Positions 23,281-35,038 of a DNA stretch of 64,000 nucleotides are shown here, piece after piece. The translations under genes were made by a program, and so were the position numbers. Positions within the stretch are counted from its first letter, which is position 1, and the number at the start of each line of letters is the position of its first letter. The stretch is from assembly GCF_949628265.1 (NCBI RefSeq), contig NC_088786.1, positions 37,779,681-37,843,680 on the forward strand. The letters run 5' to 3'. Under the pieces are notes generated by a model, which had not been told where the DNA came from, made no database searches, and was given only the letters and a program-made list of their open reading frames with translations. Source of the DNA: Cloeon dipterum. Lineage: Eukaryota > Arthropoda > Insecta > Ephemeroptera > Baetidae.

Positions 23281-25494
23281 AGCTGAAAAAAATGCCATCC
23301 TGCCTATAGAAATACGGTAAAGGAGGAACCTGCCCTGCAAAGGGCGCGCCTTGTCTTGAACAAAATTCAACCCCGCGGCAGAGCAAGTTAATATTAAAGG
23401 ACAAATGACTAGCGGCGCCTTGCCCTGCTCGCACTCTCGCACCCTCGCCCCTACGACCGTCGAGAGAATCGAGTCACACGCGTCGGGCCGCGAGGTCAGG
23501 TTCAGGTGGCGCGACACGGCGAAGGTTGGTGATATTTCGAGATGCACAAATTTTGACGTGCTTGAACTGCATAAAAACCAAGATTAGCACGTCACAAAAC
23601 CCACACAAGGTGAGAGTTCAAAATCGTCGCTGTGTGTCGTCAATTGTGCCAGAAACTGCGGGAAAAGAATTAAAAATGCTCCGTGGAAAGGATCTCAGGT
23701 CGTCAAGGCATTGCCACTGAAAGCCGAGCCCAAGGCCTATCTGATGAGGAGGATTGGTCGAGCGGACGAAGTTGGAGAAAAATAAAACCACTGTCGGCCG
23801 CGCAATCGTCGAGAGGGAAGGCTCAAAAACCCGAAAAATCGAATTTTAATTTTTCTACGGGCTCCAAAAGGCTCAAAATTGGTATGCAGATGTGCGGTGG
23901 TCCTTCTGGTTGGTTAAATCAGGTGGAAATATATTATGGGTCCGCTTTTCGAAAAAAAATCGTTAATTTTCAATTTCCCACGTTTATCCATAAAGGGGAA
24001 ATTTCAAAATTTACGTTTTTTAATTTTCACATTCGGTCTTTTAAAAATATTGAAACGGGATCGGGTCGTAATTAGTCTTAAAAGATTGCCAGATAAATTT
24101 CGCGTCAATCTATCGTGAGCTTTCCTCGATTTTTGCCAGCAACGCGGCGCAGGGGCCGCCAAAAAAGTGTAATCGACCCTTCCGGCGTGCCTTGCCTCTC
24201 TCACGAGGTCGAAAAACCTGTTGCTCCCGCCATAATTAATGTTAAGGGGTGCAGGTTGGACAAAAGCGTACGAGAAAGAAATCGACCTGAATACAACACC
24301 ACAGTAGTGGCGAGAGAAGAGAACTGCTTTTGGCTACCCAAATAAGGGGCGAGCGGGAGAGCGAGAGAATTATACCCTCTTCTTGCTCGCGTGTCGTCAG
24401 TGAGAGCGAATGTTTGTGCGAGTGTGTGCGAGCAGGTGTGCGCTCGCGAGAGAGGCTCTTGGCTCTTCGCGCTGCCTTCCCTGTGAGCGCCCGAAAATTT
24501 ACGTCGTTACAAATTTTATCATCACTTAAAACCTTGACAATTTTGTTCCCCAACCGCGAGTTAGCGCGACCAAAATTTGCAAGTTTTCGAAAAAACGCGA
24601 ATTTTCCTCTTCCTCAAAACTCAAACTGCGATTTAAATGTTTTGAAGCTCTCACAAAATGCTCAACTGGATAGATGGCATATCAGAATAAAACCTGGGCC
24701 TATGTAAAAAAAAACTAAAATTTTGATTTTTTTTAAATTTCGTGGAAATAAATCCCGTATTTTGAAAAATTTATTTTACAAAACAGCGCACGGGCGTACG
24801 CATCTCATTAAGGCACACCGACTGGCACAAAAAACACCACCCTCGGGCCCACGGGGCATCCGCTCGGCCCCGAAAGCTAACAATTTGACTTGTATTGTCC
24901 CAAATCACGTCACTTTTAAATATTCATAGCTCGGATCATGTGGGTCGTACCGTAAAATTTCAATGTTGGTTATTCTTGCCGTAAAATTCTGCGTATGTGG
25001 GGACCATCACCACCAGCTCCCGCCCCGTCCTACCCCCAAAAATTGACGCAGAGGGCAAGAAACAGCCAGCATGCACGCCGCATTTGAAGTAAATTAGGGA
25101 AAATAACAGTTCTAAAATTGTTCAACAAAATATTTTACACTAAACACTGACAACAACCGTAACAACACCTATTTTTCTTTGCATTTAATAATATTTATAA
25201 TAATTTAGGAAACACAAAAACAAACTTGCCAACAATTAATTTATTTAATTTAAAACAAGGCAAGTGCACGCTTTCATTTGCGCTCATACTAAAGGCAACT
25301 AAATATAATTGCACAGAATAAAACAATTTATTTCGCAGACCGTGTGCTCTACCCAACTTAAATTGGACGCTCGGATTCTTAATTGTACGAAAATACGCCT
25401 CAAAATTATTAACAGGCACGGTTTTGATATTTTTATCTTGTATAAATTAGGGAAAGGAACTCTAATGCGAGTTCTTAAAAGCTATTCTTACCAT
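23281..25494 (-). pseudogene. LRR gene 0: 5' remnant (exon 1 and part of intron 1 only)
   Basis: The single-Met first exon (ATG at 25,494-25,492, directly followed by GTAAGAATAG) and long stretches of intron 1 are present in minus orientation. Segments near 24,120-24,490, 24,780-24,890 and 23,285-23,400 match intron 1 of genes A, B and C. Homology stops at about 23,281, before the position of exon 2, and no exons 2-6 follow to the left within the window. The gene is therefore broken, with the giant element only about 700 bp beyond the break. Whether the missing exons lie left of position 1 cannot be seen here. Confidence 0.75.
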
Positions 25495-26179
25495 TTCTGT
25501 TGCTTGTGCAGCGGCAGCGGGAGAGAGAACAGAACACACACGTAGCGAGCGAGCGAGGGCGAACGCACGACTGCGAGTCTCCTCACTGTTAGGGGAGAAT
25601 CCACAGGTACCTCTTTTCAGAGCGCATGTGAGTGAAAAGGTTGCTTTTGTTGTTACAGCTGCATGGCGGAGGCCTCAACTGCATTCGTAATATATGTTGT
25701 GAAATCCTCCCTCAATTTTCTCTGCAATCCTCGACCATTAAATCACCTTTTGCGCAATTTAAACAATATTTTCATCATAGCTCAAAACAATAAATATTTT
25801 TACTCAGCACAGAATTTTGTATTAAGCTCTTTACAAGCAGGCGTTAAATTGCGCGGGGAGCAACAGGCTAAAAGAATAACTGAGCATATAATTCCATAAT
25901 ATTTTTACTCGAGGCGAAATCAGGTTCTCTATTAAAATATTAAATTATTTTAAGTGAGCGAGCCCGTTTTCCAGATTTGGGTTTTTTCCTGTCGTCGCAT
26001 CTCACTGCTTCAATAAAGGCCAGTGGCATCTTTGTTCTGTTTTCCTTGTTCGGGGCACGGCAAAATGCATCAATCACAAAATATGGTCCAGCGGCTACAG
26101 CGACGAAGAAAATCAGTGCAAAGGAGAATAGAGAGACGGACCGCGCGATGCATTGTGTGATGCACAATCAAGGTTTTTA

Positions 26180-26890
26180 ATTACCTGCTCCAATTTTGAA
26201 ACCTTTTCTTGTAAGGAGTAAGTTGAGTTTCCTAAATAAAATAGTTTAAAATGATTTGAGGCGCGAAGTTTCCGTCATTAAATAATTGAGGCGTAAAATA
26301 ATCGCCGGTGTCTATATTTATTCATATTTATACTTATTAATTTTTGTCACATCAAGAAATAAAAAAATATTTTAATAGCATTGAGTAAATCTAACCCGAA
26401 TTAATCACTGGATTTAATCATTAGAATGTCACAGACGCTCATTTAATTTTGCTGAGCTGGGTGGTCTTCGCAGCTCCGAGAGAAAGATTTACGAGACAAG
26501 CTGATCATCAAATACGCTTTTCCACCTGCTGGCTAAGGGGTGCAAGGTCGGTTTCGAGGGAAATAAAAGGTTGTTGTCCACTGAAAGAACGGCGTGGGCG
26601 AAAATAAAGCAGAAGAGGGAAAAGAGGCTGGTGAATGGAGCGAGCAAGAAATCGGGTAGCAGGATTATAGCGCGAGCGCGGGTTTAGGAAAATAATAAAT
26701 AATGAAGAAATTTAGCAGTTCAAAATAAAAACACGCATTTGCGGTATGTTTTAAATAAAATAATAAGGTTTAAATCATGATGCCAATTTAATAATAATTA
26801 AGTCAAGTAAATATTCAGATTAAATTCATTTTTTCAATTTTAAGCTAAAATTAAAACACTCATTGAATAAATTTAATTTTTCTCGAACCA
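26180..26890 (+). repeat. Dispersed AT-rich repeat R, five copies
   Basis: A block starting near GGAGTAAGTTGAGTTTCC and ending near TTTTTCTCGAAC recurs at about 36,480-37,150 (inverted), 44,930-45,640, 52,930-53,620 and 61,370-61,900 (truncated). Each lies upstream or downstream of an LRR gene copy, so it has probably been duplicated with the genes rather than transposed. Confidence 0.75.
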
Positions 26891-27248
26891 ATAGAATAAA
26901 ATCTGCTCGTGAAAACTGTTAGTTCACGAAGAAAATGTTTGACCAAGGCGCCATATCTCCTCGGGCTGCTTCACCAGTGGCGGCGTCGGCGTCGTGATCG
27001 TGGCCGCCGGCAGAGTCACGTGCATCGCCGCATCACCAAACTCAAGGTTGCCTTCAATAGAGCTCTTTCAGCTCGCTTGTCGTTGTGTCCACCGTCGCCG
27101 CCACCGCACTGACTGGTGGCAGCGCCATTTTCCTTTTCCAAGTCTCCTTCTTCTCTGACTTCAATTTCACCGCGAGCTTCTCATCCATTTACCTCCGATG
27201 AAATTAAATAAATCCCAATACAGAGTATGGCTTAAAGCCAGAAAAAGG

Positions 27249-28611
27249 TTCTGCATTAAAGGACACGTCAACTTTCCGCCATTTTTGAATTTTTTCCTTA
27301 TAAAACGGTCTGATTAACATATGAATTCCATTATGATTTCCAATTAATGGAAATTGAGTCTCGAAAATGGTCAAAAAAATTCATTTCATGGTCCGCCATC
27401 TTGGATTTTTGATTGATGTCAGAAGAAACAGGGCTGTTTCTTTATCAAAAGGATTCTTATTTGCAATGAAAAACTCCGTCATTCGATCTATCATATTAAA
27501 TAATTTGCCGAAAATGGTTACTTTCCCCACGTTAAATATATAATTAGCAAAATCAACCATTCTTTAAGTTCAAGACCTTGACCAAAGTGAAAATTTTAGT
27601 TCAAAAATAATCCACGGAGCTGCGGCTCTCGTGTAACGATTACTTTTTCTTAAAGGACCTATCAACGTTCCACCATGGTGAATTTCAGTTAAAACATCAA
27701 CAGAACTTATCCCAGTTTAGACCCACAAAAATGTATTCCGTTTGAAAAAAATTACCAAAATTATGTTTCTGAACATACCCGCACTAAAGGACTGCTCAGC
27801 GGCACAGTTTCCGTCCCTCTGCAAGGCGTATGTGACAGCAAGATTTTAGTGTGATTACAGTGATTTATTTATGATTTAACTAGTCTGGGCTCACTTCGGC
27901 TATGTCCTCTTGGACAAAGTCTTAGAAACTTGTTTTCCAGAAGTGTCGCCCTTTCTCACATGCTTTTCTTCCTATTTGTAAACTGACCTGTTATAACATG
28001 AATGTACTTTGACAAATTGTGAGAATAAACAGCTAAGCGATAAGCGGTAAGCTGAATTTGAGGAATGGAATCATCACGGTTTAAGCAAAAAAGCTATTAT
28101 TTATAAGATCTTTAAAGAGCGTCTTTGCCGAAGATTCTAAGCACACCAATCAACTCTTGAGGTATTAGGTAAAGTGGATATTTTTTCCGTCCAAAAAGTC
28201 GAGCTTTCTTCCCGCCAAAACAATATGAGTGCGGAAACTGCGCGTTCGTGAGAGCTGGCTGGATGTGACAAAGAATTCATCCGTACAGGCGGTCTCTCTG
28301 CAAGTCCAGTGCTCAAAGGAGCTCTGACGCATGCGCATTTCTCGCATTCATTATTGTGTTTTGGCGAGATAAAAGTTCACACGCCACGCTCGACTTTTTA
28401 CCTCAAGAGTTGATTGGTGTGCTTAGAAACTTCGTCAACATGCACATTTATTGTTTTAAGATGGCGGACCTTGTTATGAATTTTTTTCAATCATTTTCGG
28501 AACTAATTTTCCATTAATTGGAAATTTGAGTGACTTGATGGGTTAATCAGACCGTTTTATGGAGGAAAAATTCCAAAATGGCGGAGAGTTGACGTGTCCT
28601 TTAATGCAGAA
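27249..28611. mobile_element. Non-autonomous inverted-repeat DNA transposon
   Basis: The ends are TTCTGCATTAAAGGACACGT and its reverse complement, and the inverted similarity continues inward for over 100 bp (CGCCATTTT, AAACGGTCTGATTAA). No transposase ORF remains. A second, shorter copy lies at 53,948-54,719 and a single end at about 44,090-44,392. Confidence 0.8.
28137..28426. mobile_element. Nested MITE inside the 27.2-28.6 kb element
   Basis: About 290 bp with near-perfect terminal inverted repeats CTAAGCACACCAATCAACTC and its complement. The same insertion is in the second copy at 54,249-54,536, so it jumped in before that copy formed. Confidence 0.8.
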
Positions 28612-30409
28612 AATGTTTTCCATTGCTTAACGCAATTCTGTAATGCGATATATAATTTAATTTTTTGTTAGTCATTAAGCTAGAAGTTCAAACGCTCACT
28701 TCGCCCTTTTTGTCCCTTCTGTCCGTTGAGACATAAAAATATGAATACAACAATATTGCCAGAATGGTACGGCAACTAGACTCATGTTTTGGTGTAGAGG
28801 AAAGTAAAAAACAAAAAACTCTATCACTACTCCGGGAAGGAACAACTGAACTGGCGGAAATGGCCGGGCTGCAGCTGCAAATGCTTTGGCTCGTCAACCG
28901 ATGATAAAACATTATTTTGCAGCACAGCAAAAAACACATCCCGGTTAACAGCGACTTGTCAATATAAAGGAAGAGGAATGTAGCCACCCTGAGCGCTGCT
29001 GGCGAGGTGGCTCGGTTCAGGGTCACTAGCATTGTGTAAAAAGGTTATTTTTGTTGCGCTGCACGCATTTGGGAATTCACAAATAATTCCCTGGGATTCG
29101 AGAGGCGAGAGAGGGCAACTGTGGCCGAGGCAAAGAAAAATAGGAAAAATAGGAGAATAAAAGAGCAGGCGATCGCGGCAGAGGAGAGACGAATTTTCTT
29201 TTTATTTGTTAGCAGGGAGATCTGAACGCCAGCTGCATGCGTAAATTTATTTATGTGGCTGAATGGCCGCACCGGCATGGTGGCTGCGGCCTGCAAAAAT
29301 ATAAAATGGGATAAAAATATTTTTAATTCAATGCAGACAAGATTCTTCTGATGGATTTTCTTTTTCAAGCATTTTTGTGGAAGACGAACACAAAATATAC
29401 TGCATGGAAAACTCCATCGTAATTTTTTAAACCTGGTTTGTTTACTCCTGCGTTAAACTGACGCAGAGCAGGGACCAAATCAGCCCTGCCGGCGCGCCTA
29501 ATTCCCTCACTCACGAGGTCAAAGTTTATTCCACTCGCCATAATCGACGTTATAAGGGTTGCGGGGTGGACAAAAGCGGCCGAGAAGGAAAACGTCCTGT
29601 TTATTGATGAGAGCAGCGAAAGTACAGCTTGGCAATCTAAAGGGACGAGCGGGGGAGTGAGAGAATTAACCCTCTTGGCTCGCGTGCCGTCAGGAGAGTG
29701 TGTGTGAGTACGAAAAGGTCGCATGCTCGCGAGAGAGGAAGGCTCGGTTGAGCTTTTTTGACCGATAGCAGTCGTCGGCACGTCGGAGTGGACATTTCCC
29801 TGAATTACTGGAGAAATAATTTTAATTCTATATAGCTAATTTAAAATTGAAAAAAATTTGCCTGCTTTTTTAACAATTAATTATATATATTAAATTCCTT
29901 TTTTTTATTGGGATACGAACGGCGTGATGAAATTGGAATTTTCAGCGGCAAAAAGCCATTGAATATTGGATAAATTTAATGCGTGAAGCAAACAATGCGA
30001 CTAAATGAGAAGTGAGAATTCGAGCAACCTTTTGCCGCGCTGCTGGAGATGGAGAGGCGGCTTGCTCGCTCGGGATCTGTCGCATTGTGTGAAAGGTTAT
30101 TGTTGTTTCCCTGCACGCACGTGAAAATCACAAAAAATGTGCTGGAATGCAACAAGATAAACAGCTCGGGAGGATAAATAGGGTCAGCCTCGGAAATAGG
30201 AGGGAAGATTTCACCATTCATCGCGAGGGCGTTTGAGGCCGCCGCCAGATTTACCACCTGCGGCAACAAAAATACCCGAACTCGCCATGCGCGCACGGAA
30301 AAGAGACCTCTGGATTCTCCCCTAAAAGCGAGGAGACGCTCAGTCGTGCATTCACCCTCGCTCGCTCGCTACGTGTGTTTCTGTTCTCTCTCCCGCTGCA
30401 CACGCAAAA

Positions 30410-33400
30410 ATGGTAAGAATAGTTTTTTAAGCTCTCATTCGAGTTCCTGTCCTTAATTTATAGGAGATTAAATATAAAAAATGTGGCTGCTATTCATTTC
30501 GAGTTTGGTTTTAGTACATTTAATCAGCCAAGCGTCCCAGTTCACTTGGTTCACGTGAAATATATTTTTTAATTTGTGATGATTGTGCATAATTGGGTCA
30601 GCGGGGGCGGCCGGGTCAAGTTATTGTTGTTTATGTTCGCAGAATTTTGCTGTTAGAACAGCCAACATTTTGTGTTTCACCATGCGATCAATTTAAGCCG
30701 AGTTTGAATTTTTTTTTTGCGATATGTGACATTTCAAAATTTTCGGTTTTTGGGGCGTGGCCGGGGCCCCGCGTTCCCCAGGGTGGTGCTTCTGGTGCCA
30801 GTCGATGCGCGCATTTGAGATGCGACGCTCATGTGTAATTTTTTTAATTCGGACCAATTTTCGAAACACAGGGAATTTATTTCTGCGAAATTTAAAAAAA
30901 ATGTCAATTGCGCGCAGGGCGAAAAGCCCCCCGAAGCGGATGTTCGAGGGCACGAGCAGCCGGTCGACACTTCTTGTCCATTCATAATATCTTGCGGTAC
31001 TTTTTTTAAAACGCACGTAATTTATTTCGGCACATTGAAGAAAAAATATCAAAATTTTTGGATTTTACCCTTCGACCCAGTTTTTAGTCGGATATTCCAT
31101 CTAGCCATCTGAGCTAAGGTATCATTTTGTGAGAGTTTCTTTTACTCTCAGTTTATTTTTGCAAATTTCGGTCGCCCTAACTCGCAATTGGGGGGAAAAA
31201 ATTTCAGGGTTTTCCTGACGAGATTACGATCGCATTAATAATTGTTCTGTACCGATATGTAATTTTCGGGCGCCCACAGGAGAGGCAGCGCAAGAGTCAA
31301 GAGCCTCTCTCTCTCGCGAGCGCGCACCTGCCCGCACACGCACACACACACACACACACACTCGCTCTCCTGACGAAACGCGAGCCAAGAGGGTTATTCT
31401 CTGGCTCCCACGCTCGTCCCTTTAGATAGCCAAGCTGCGCTTTCGCCGCTATTATCAATAAACTGACGCTCGGCCGCTTTTGTCCACCCCGCACCCCTCA
31501 TAACGTCAACTATGGCGAGAGGAACAGTCTTTTCGACCTCGTGAGAGAGGCAAGGCACCACTTTGGCGGCCCCTGCGCCGCGTTGCTGACAAAAATCGAA
31601 CAAAACTCACGATGATTTGACGTAAAAATTACATTTGGCAACATTTTTTCGACCAATTACGACCCAATCCCTCTTTCATATTTTTATAAGAACGAATGTG
31701 AGGATTGAAAAACGTGAATTTTGAAATTTCCTGAAAAAGAATAACACAGGAAAAATAAAAATAACGGTTTTTTTTTTCGAAAAGCGGGTCCATTATATTT
31801 CGCCTCCTGTTTCACACAACAACGCGTCTTTGTACCGATTTTGAGATTGTTGGAGCCCATACAAAAATTAAAAATCAATTTTTTTCTTCTTTTTAAGAAG
31901 AGTGTGCAGCCGACGAAGGGTTTATTTTATTCCAATGTCATTCACCCATCATCAAATAAGGATTTGGCTCGGATTTGATGGGTAATACCCTAATAACCTT
32001 TTTCAGGGTACCCCTACCCGAGATCCTTTCCACGCCGCGTTCTTAATTCTTTTTCCGCTCTTTTTCTGGCACTTTTCAAAATATATTGCGATAATTTTGA
32101 ACACTCACCTTGTTCGGGTTGTGGCGTGCGGTACAGTGGCGTGGGGGTGGTTCGTTCCTGTGGCACACGTTGTGGTGGAGCGCCGTGCGACACAGCCAAC
32201 ATTTTTGTACCGAATATATAAATTAAATTTTACGCTTTTTCGACACGAAAATGGATTTTTCTTCAAGCGTTCGTCCCATCAAAGACCACGATCCCTCGTT
32301 GAAAACGTCTTGGTCTTGGTTTCAACCTACCTTTTTCAGGGTAATCAACCTAACCTCCGCCCCGAAAATATAGCTCTCGACGGTAACTCGCCCGACGGAC
32401 TGGAGGTCGGAGGGTTGGAGCAGCCAGGTGGGCCGCTCGCAGCTTGTCCGTCAATACTAACTTGCGGTGCCGTGGGGATGAATTTTCTCGAGACACGGCC
32501 CGCCCTTTGCAGAGCACGAGTTGACTTGCTGATTACCATATTGTGATATCGGTCAATAGGCAAATGGCACCAATTTTTGCATTAGTAGTGCACCCTTGGT
32601 GTGGCAATTCTTTATTTTCAAAATAATATTTCTGCTGAATTTCCTGAAAATTCGGTAATTTTGACAACTTTTGCCGACAATCCGCTTGCTTCAACCTTTC
32701 TCGACGCACAGTCACCTGCGTTTTTATTTATTTATGTTTTTTAGCATTTTTATTGCTTACTTGAAATTTTTGTGCAGGTCAGTTCAGTTCAAAAAAGCAG
32801 AGAATTTTGGATCAATAGGTCGCCTAACAATTTTATTTCTGCCTCTCATCCTCGTTGCCACGAGAAATATTTCTGCGCCTCAAATCAAATGTTATTTTCC
32901 TCTTATACACGCTTCACTTCTTGCTAAAAAATCTTGATATCGTTTTTTCTTACAGGAGCCACCCAAACTCTTGGACCTGGCTATCAAAGCTCTGGTTGAC
33001 AACATCGACAACTACGACAAGGACCTTGTTAAGACTATTATTGGTAAGCAAAGACAGATCAAAAAATTTTATGGACTTAACTAAATTTCAAAATTTGTTT
33101 GCTTTTAAACTTCCATAAAAAATTATTGGAACAGAATGTCAGATGAACAGTAATACTATTTAAATATTTTCATTTAAGAACTATTACCAGTTACTTATTA
33201 GCAGTTACTGGAATTTTTAAGGCAATCAAAGGATTGTCAAAGTGATGGGAGTTTTTATTAAGCAATTCTGTATCTAATACACTCGTTATCTAGTGTCAGT
33301 GATGCCAAATAGAGTGGTAATTAGTTATTTCTGGCGTTTCAATTAAATGACCTCTTTGCGTGGAGGCAAAATGATGGCCACGTTGGGTCCAAGCTCCTCT

Positions 33401-35038
33401 TCGGCCACTCGGGCCCCATGTTATCCGCTCAGCGGTGTTCTTGGCCATTCAGTGTACAGAAGTTTAAAAAAAATTATATGACGTTAAAACTGTATCACAT
33501 TAATAAAATGAATTGATGAATTGATTAATTTTCAGGACCATTTCGACAGAAGATGCTTAAAGAAATGTTAGAAATGGTAGAGAACCATCATTTGAAATGC
33601 AACGGTCAAGAGAATCTCCTTGAAAAAATCTGGGCTCTCCTGCCTTTCCTGATCAGCTCTAAAATCTACACAAAACTTGACATCAATGATTTAATGCCGC
33701 GCATTTACTGCCATGCTTCCTCCACTGTGACCAACTCTCGCTTTCAAGAGGTAAATGCATGAATTAAATACTTAATTACAAAATATTTATAATTACGATT
33801 TCAGTTCATCAGGTGTTTGGGGGCGAACACTCCTAACCTGAGGGAATTAAAAATCCGTAAACCAATAGCCCAAAATGAAGAATATTCGCTTGAAGAACGC
33901 GAATTGAATTCGATTGTGCAGCTGAAGAATTTGGCCATCCTTGAGATATATTACGTGCATGTTACACTGTCAGGAATTTTTGGAATTACTCGCGAATGCG
34001 AAAAATTGGATCGCATCTTTGTTCATAAAGTCAGAATTGACGTGGAACTCTCATGTGCTGCCTTCGGAGATGACTTTGCGTACGTCTGCATAAACGCGCA
34101 AGAATTTTACCTTGGAAGGATGTCCCTGAACATGGAGCGTACGATTCCAACATGGGGATTGAAATTTAAAGATAATACGCATTACATTAATTTGACACTC
34201 CAGCCAAAAACGAATCAAGAGTTATTTCTTCTAGTACAACGGTTTGCTGAGCAACTAAAGCACATACATGTAAGACTTTATTTACGTAATATTTTATATT
34301 TACTACCATCAAGTAATTTTAAAAATTAATTAATATCTTAATATTTCAGATTATTTCCACTGACCTGGAGGATTTTGAAGAAATTGACGAATTTCCGCAC
34401 CTTCCACAAATAGAGAGCGCATGGATTGCATGCTTCAGCAAATCGGCGCACGTTTTAAGGTGCTTCCTGAAAAGAAACGGAGCGAGTCTTCAGGAGTTGA
34501 CTCTACAGGGTGTTGGTATCAAGGAGACGATGGCCTTCAGCGAAATCTTCAACTTCTGCCCTAACCTCCAGTCGTTGAGATTAGATCGATGCACATTGTC
34601 TGCGAATGACGCACCTGTTGATGCGATGCTTCGATTGAAAGAATTTGCATGGGGCTCTTTAAACGAGTAAGATATTCCCGCCTTTAAAAATGTTCCATAG
34701 TTAACATTAAGTAATTTGACATATTTCTCGTCGTTATGTATCTCATTGTTGCTTAATATCATTCCAGATATGACTCTGAAGAAGTCGCTTTTTCGAGCAT
34801 TTTGTCTGCGCCGCTCCTGGAAGACGTCAACATTTGGCTACCCAAAATTGACTTCAGAGACAACGCCACCATCATAGCTCGGATTCAGAGACGCGAAATC
34901 TTGCGTAATCTGAAGAAAATAGAAATGGATGAAAGCATGATAATAATCCCTTCCGAGGATGACTATTACTCTTACTTGACGAGTTTCACTGAGTTAAAGA
35001 ACGCTCTTGAGTCAGTAATTTCCGCGGTACCATTATAG
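30410..35038 (+). CDS. LRR gene A (452 aa, intact)
   Basis: Six coding exons with matching phases: 30410-30412 (Met only), 32956-33043, 33536-33750, 33805-34269, 34350-34666 and 34768-35038. Residues 1-100 are helical ([17 protein letters not shown], then [14 protein letters not shown] and [11 protein letters not shown]) and could be an F-box-like adaptor module, although I cannot confirm that. The rest carries leucine-rich segments such as [42 protein letters not shown] and APLLEDVNI, the ribonuclease-inhibitor-like fold type. No signal peptide or membrane helix is visible, so it is probably intracellular. Intron 1 is 2.5 kb and largely repetitive. The function is unknown; protein binding is the general property of the fold. 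The start codon is supported by the identical ATG|GTAAGAATA in all paralogues. Its promoter block is shared with gene C. Confidence 0.83.

Larger units (their letters stand above)
25495..30409. repeat. Divergent intergenic region between LRR genes 0 and A (duplicated at 52.2-56.0 kb)
   Basis: The two first exons face away from each other. Most of this stretch has a second copy at 52,214-56,009: the GCGAGCGAGCGAGGGCGAA promoter-side block, the 26,200-26,890 repeat, an inverted-repeat transposon, and the 29,000-30,400 block. I see no intact gene. Small ORFs here recur with the duplicated DNA. Near 26,960-27,150 lies an antisense copy of the short repeat that at 44,511 reads SELKEASVEGSLEFGDAA. 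Confidence 0.7.

Noticed and set aside
31297-31603. Short ORFs near a (CA)n tract with TCTCTCTCGCGAGCGCGC
   Set aside because: Part of the intron 1 sequence copied in all LRR genes; frames are not conserved between copies.
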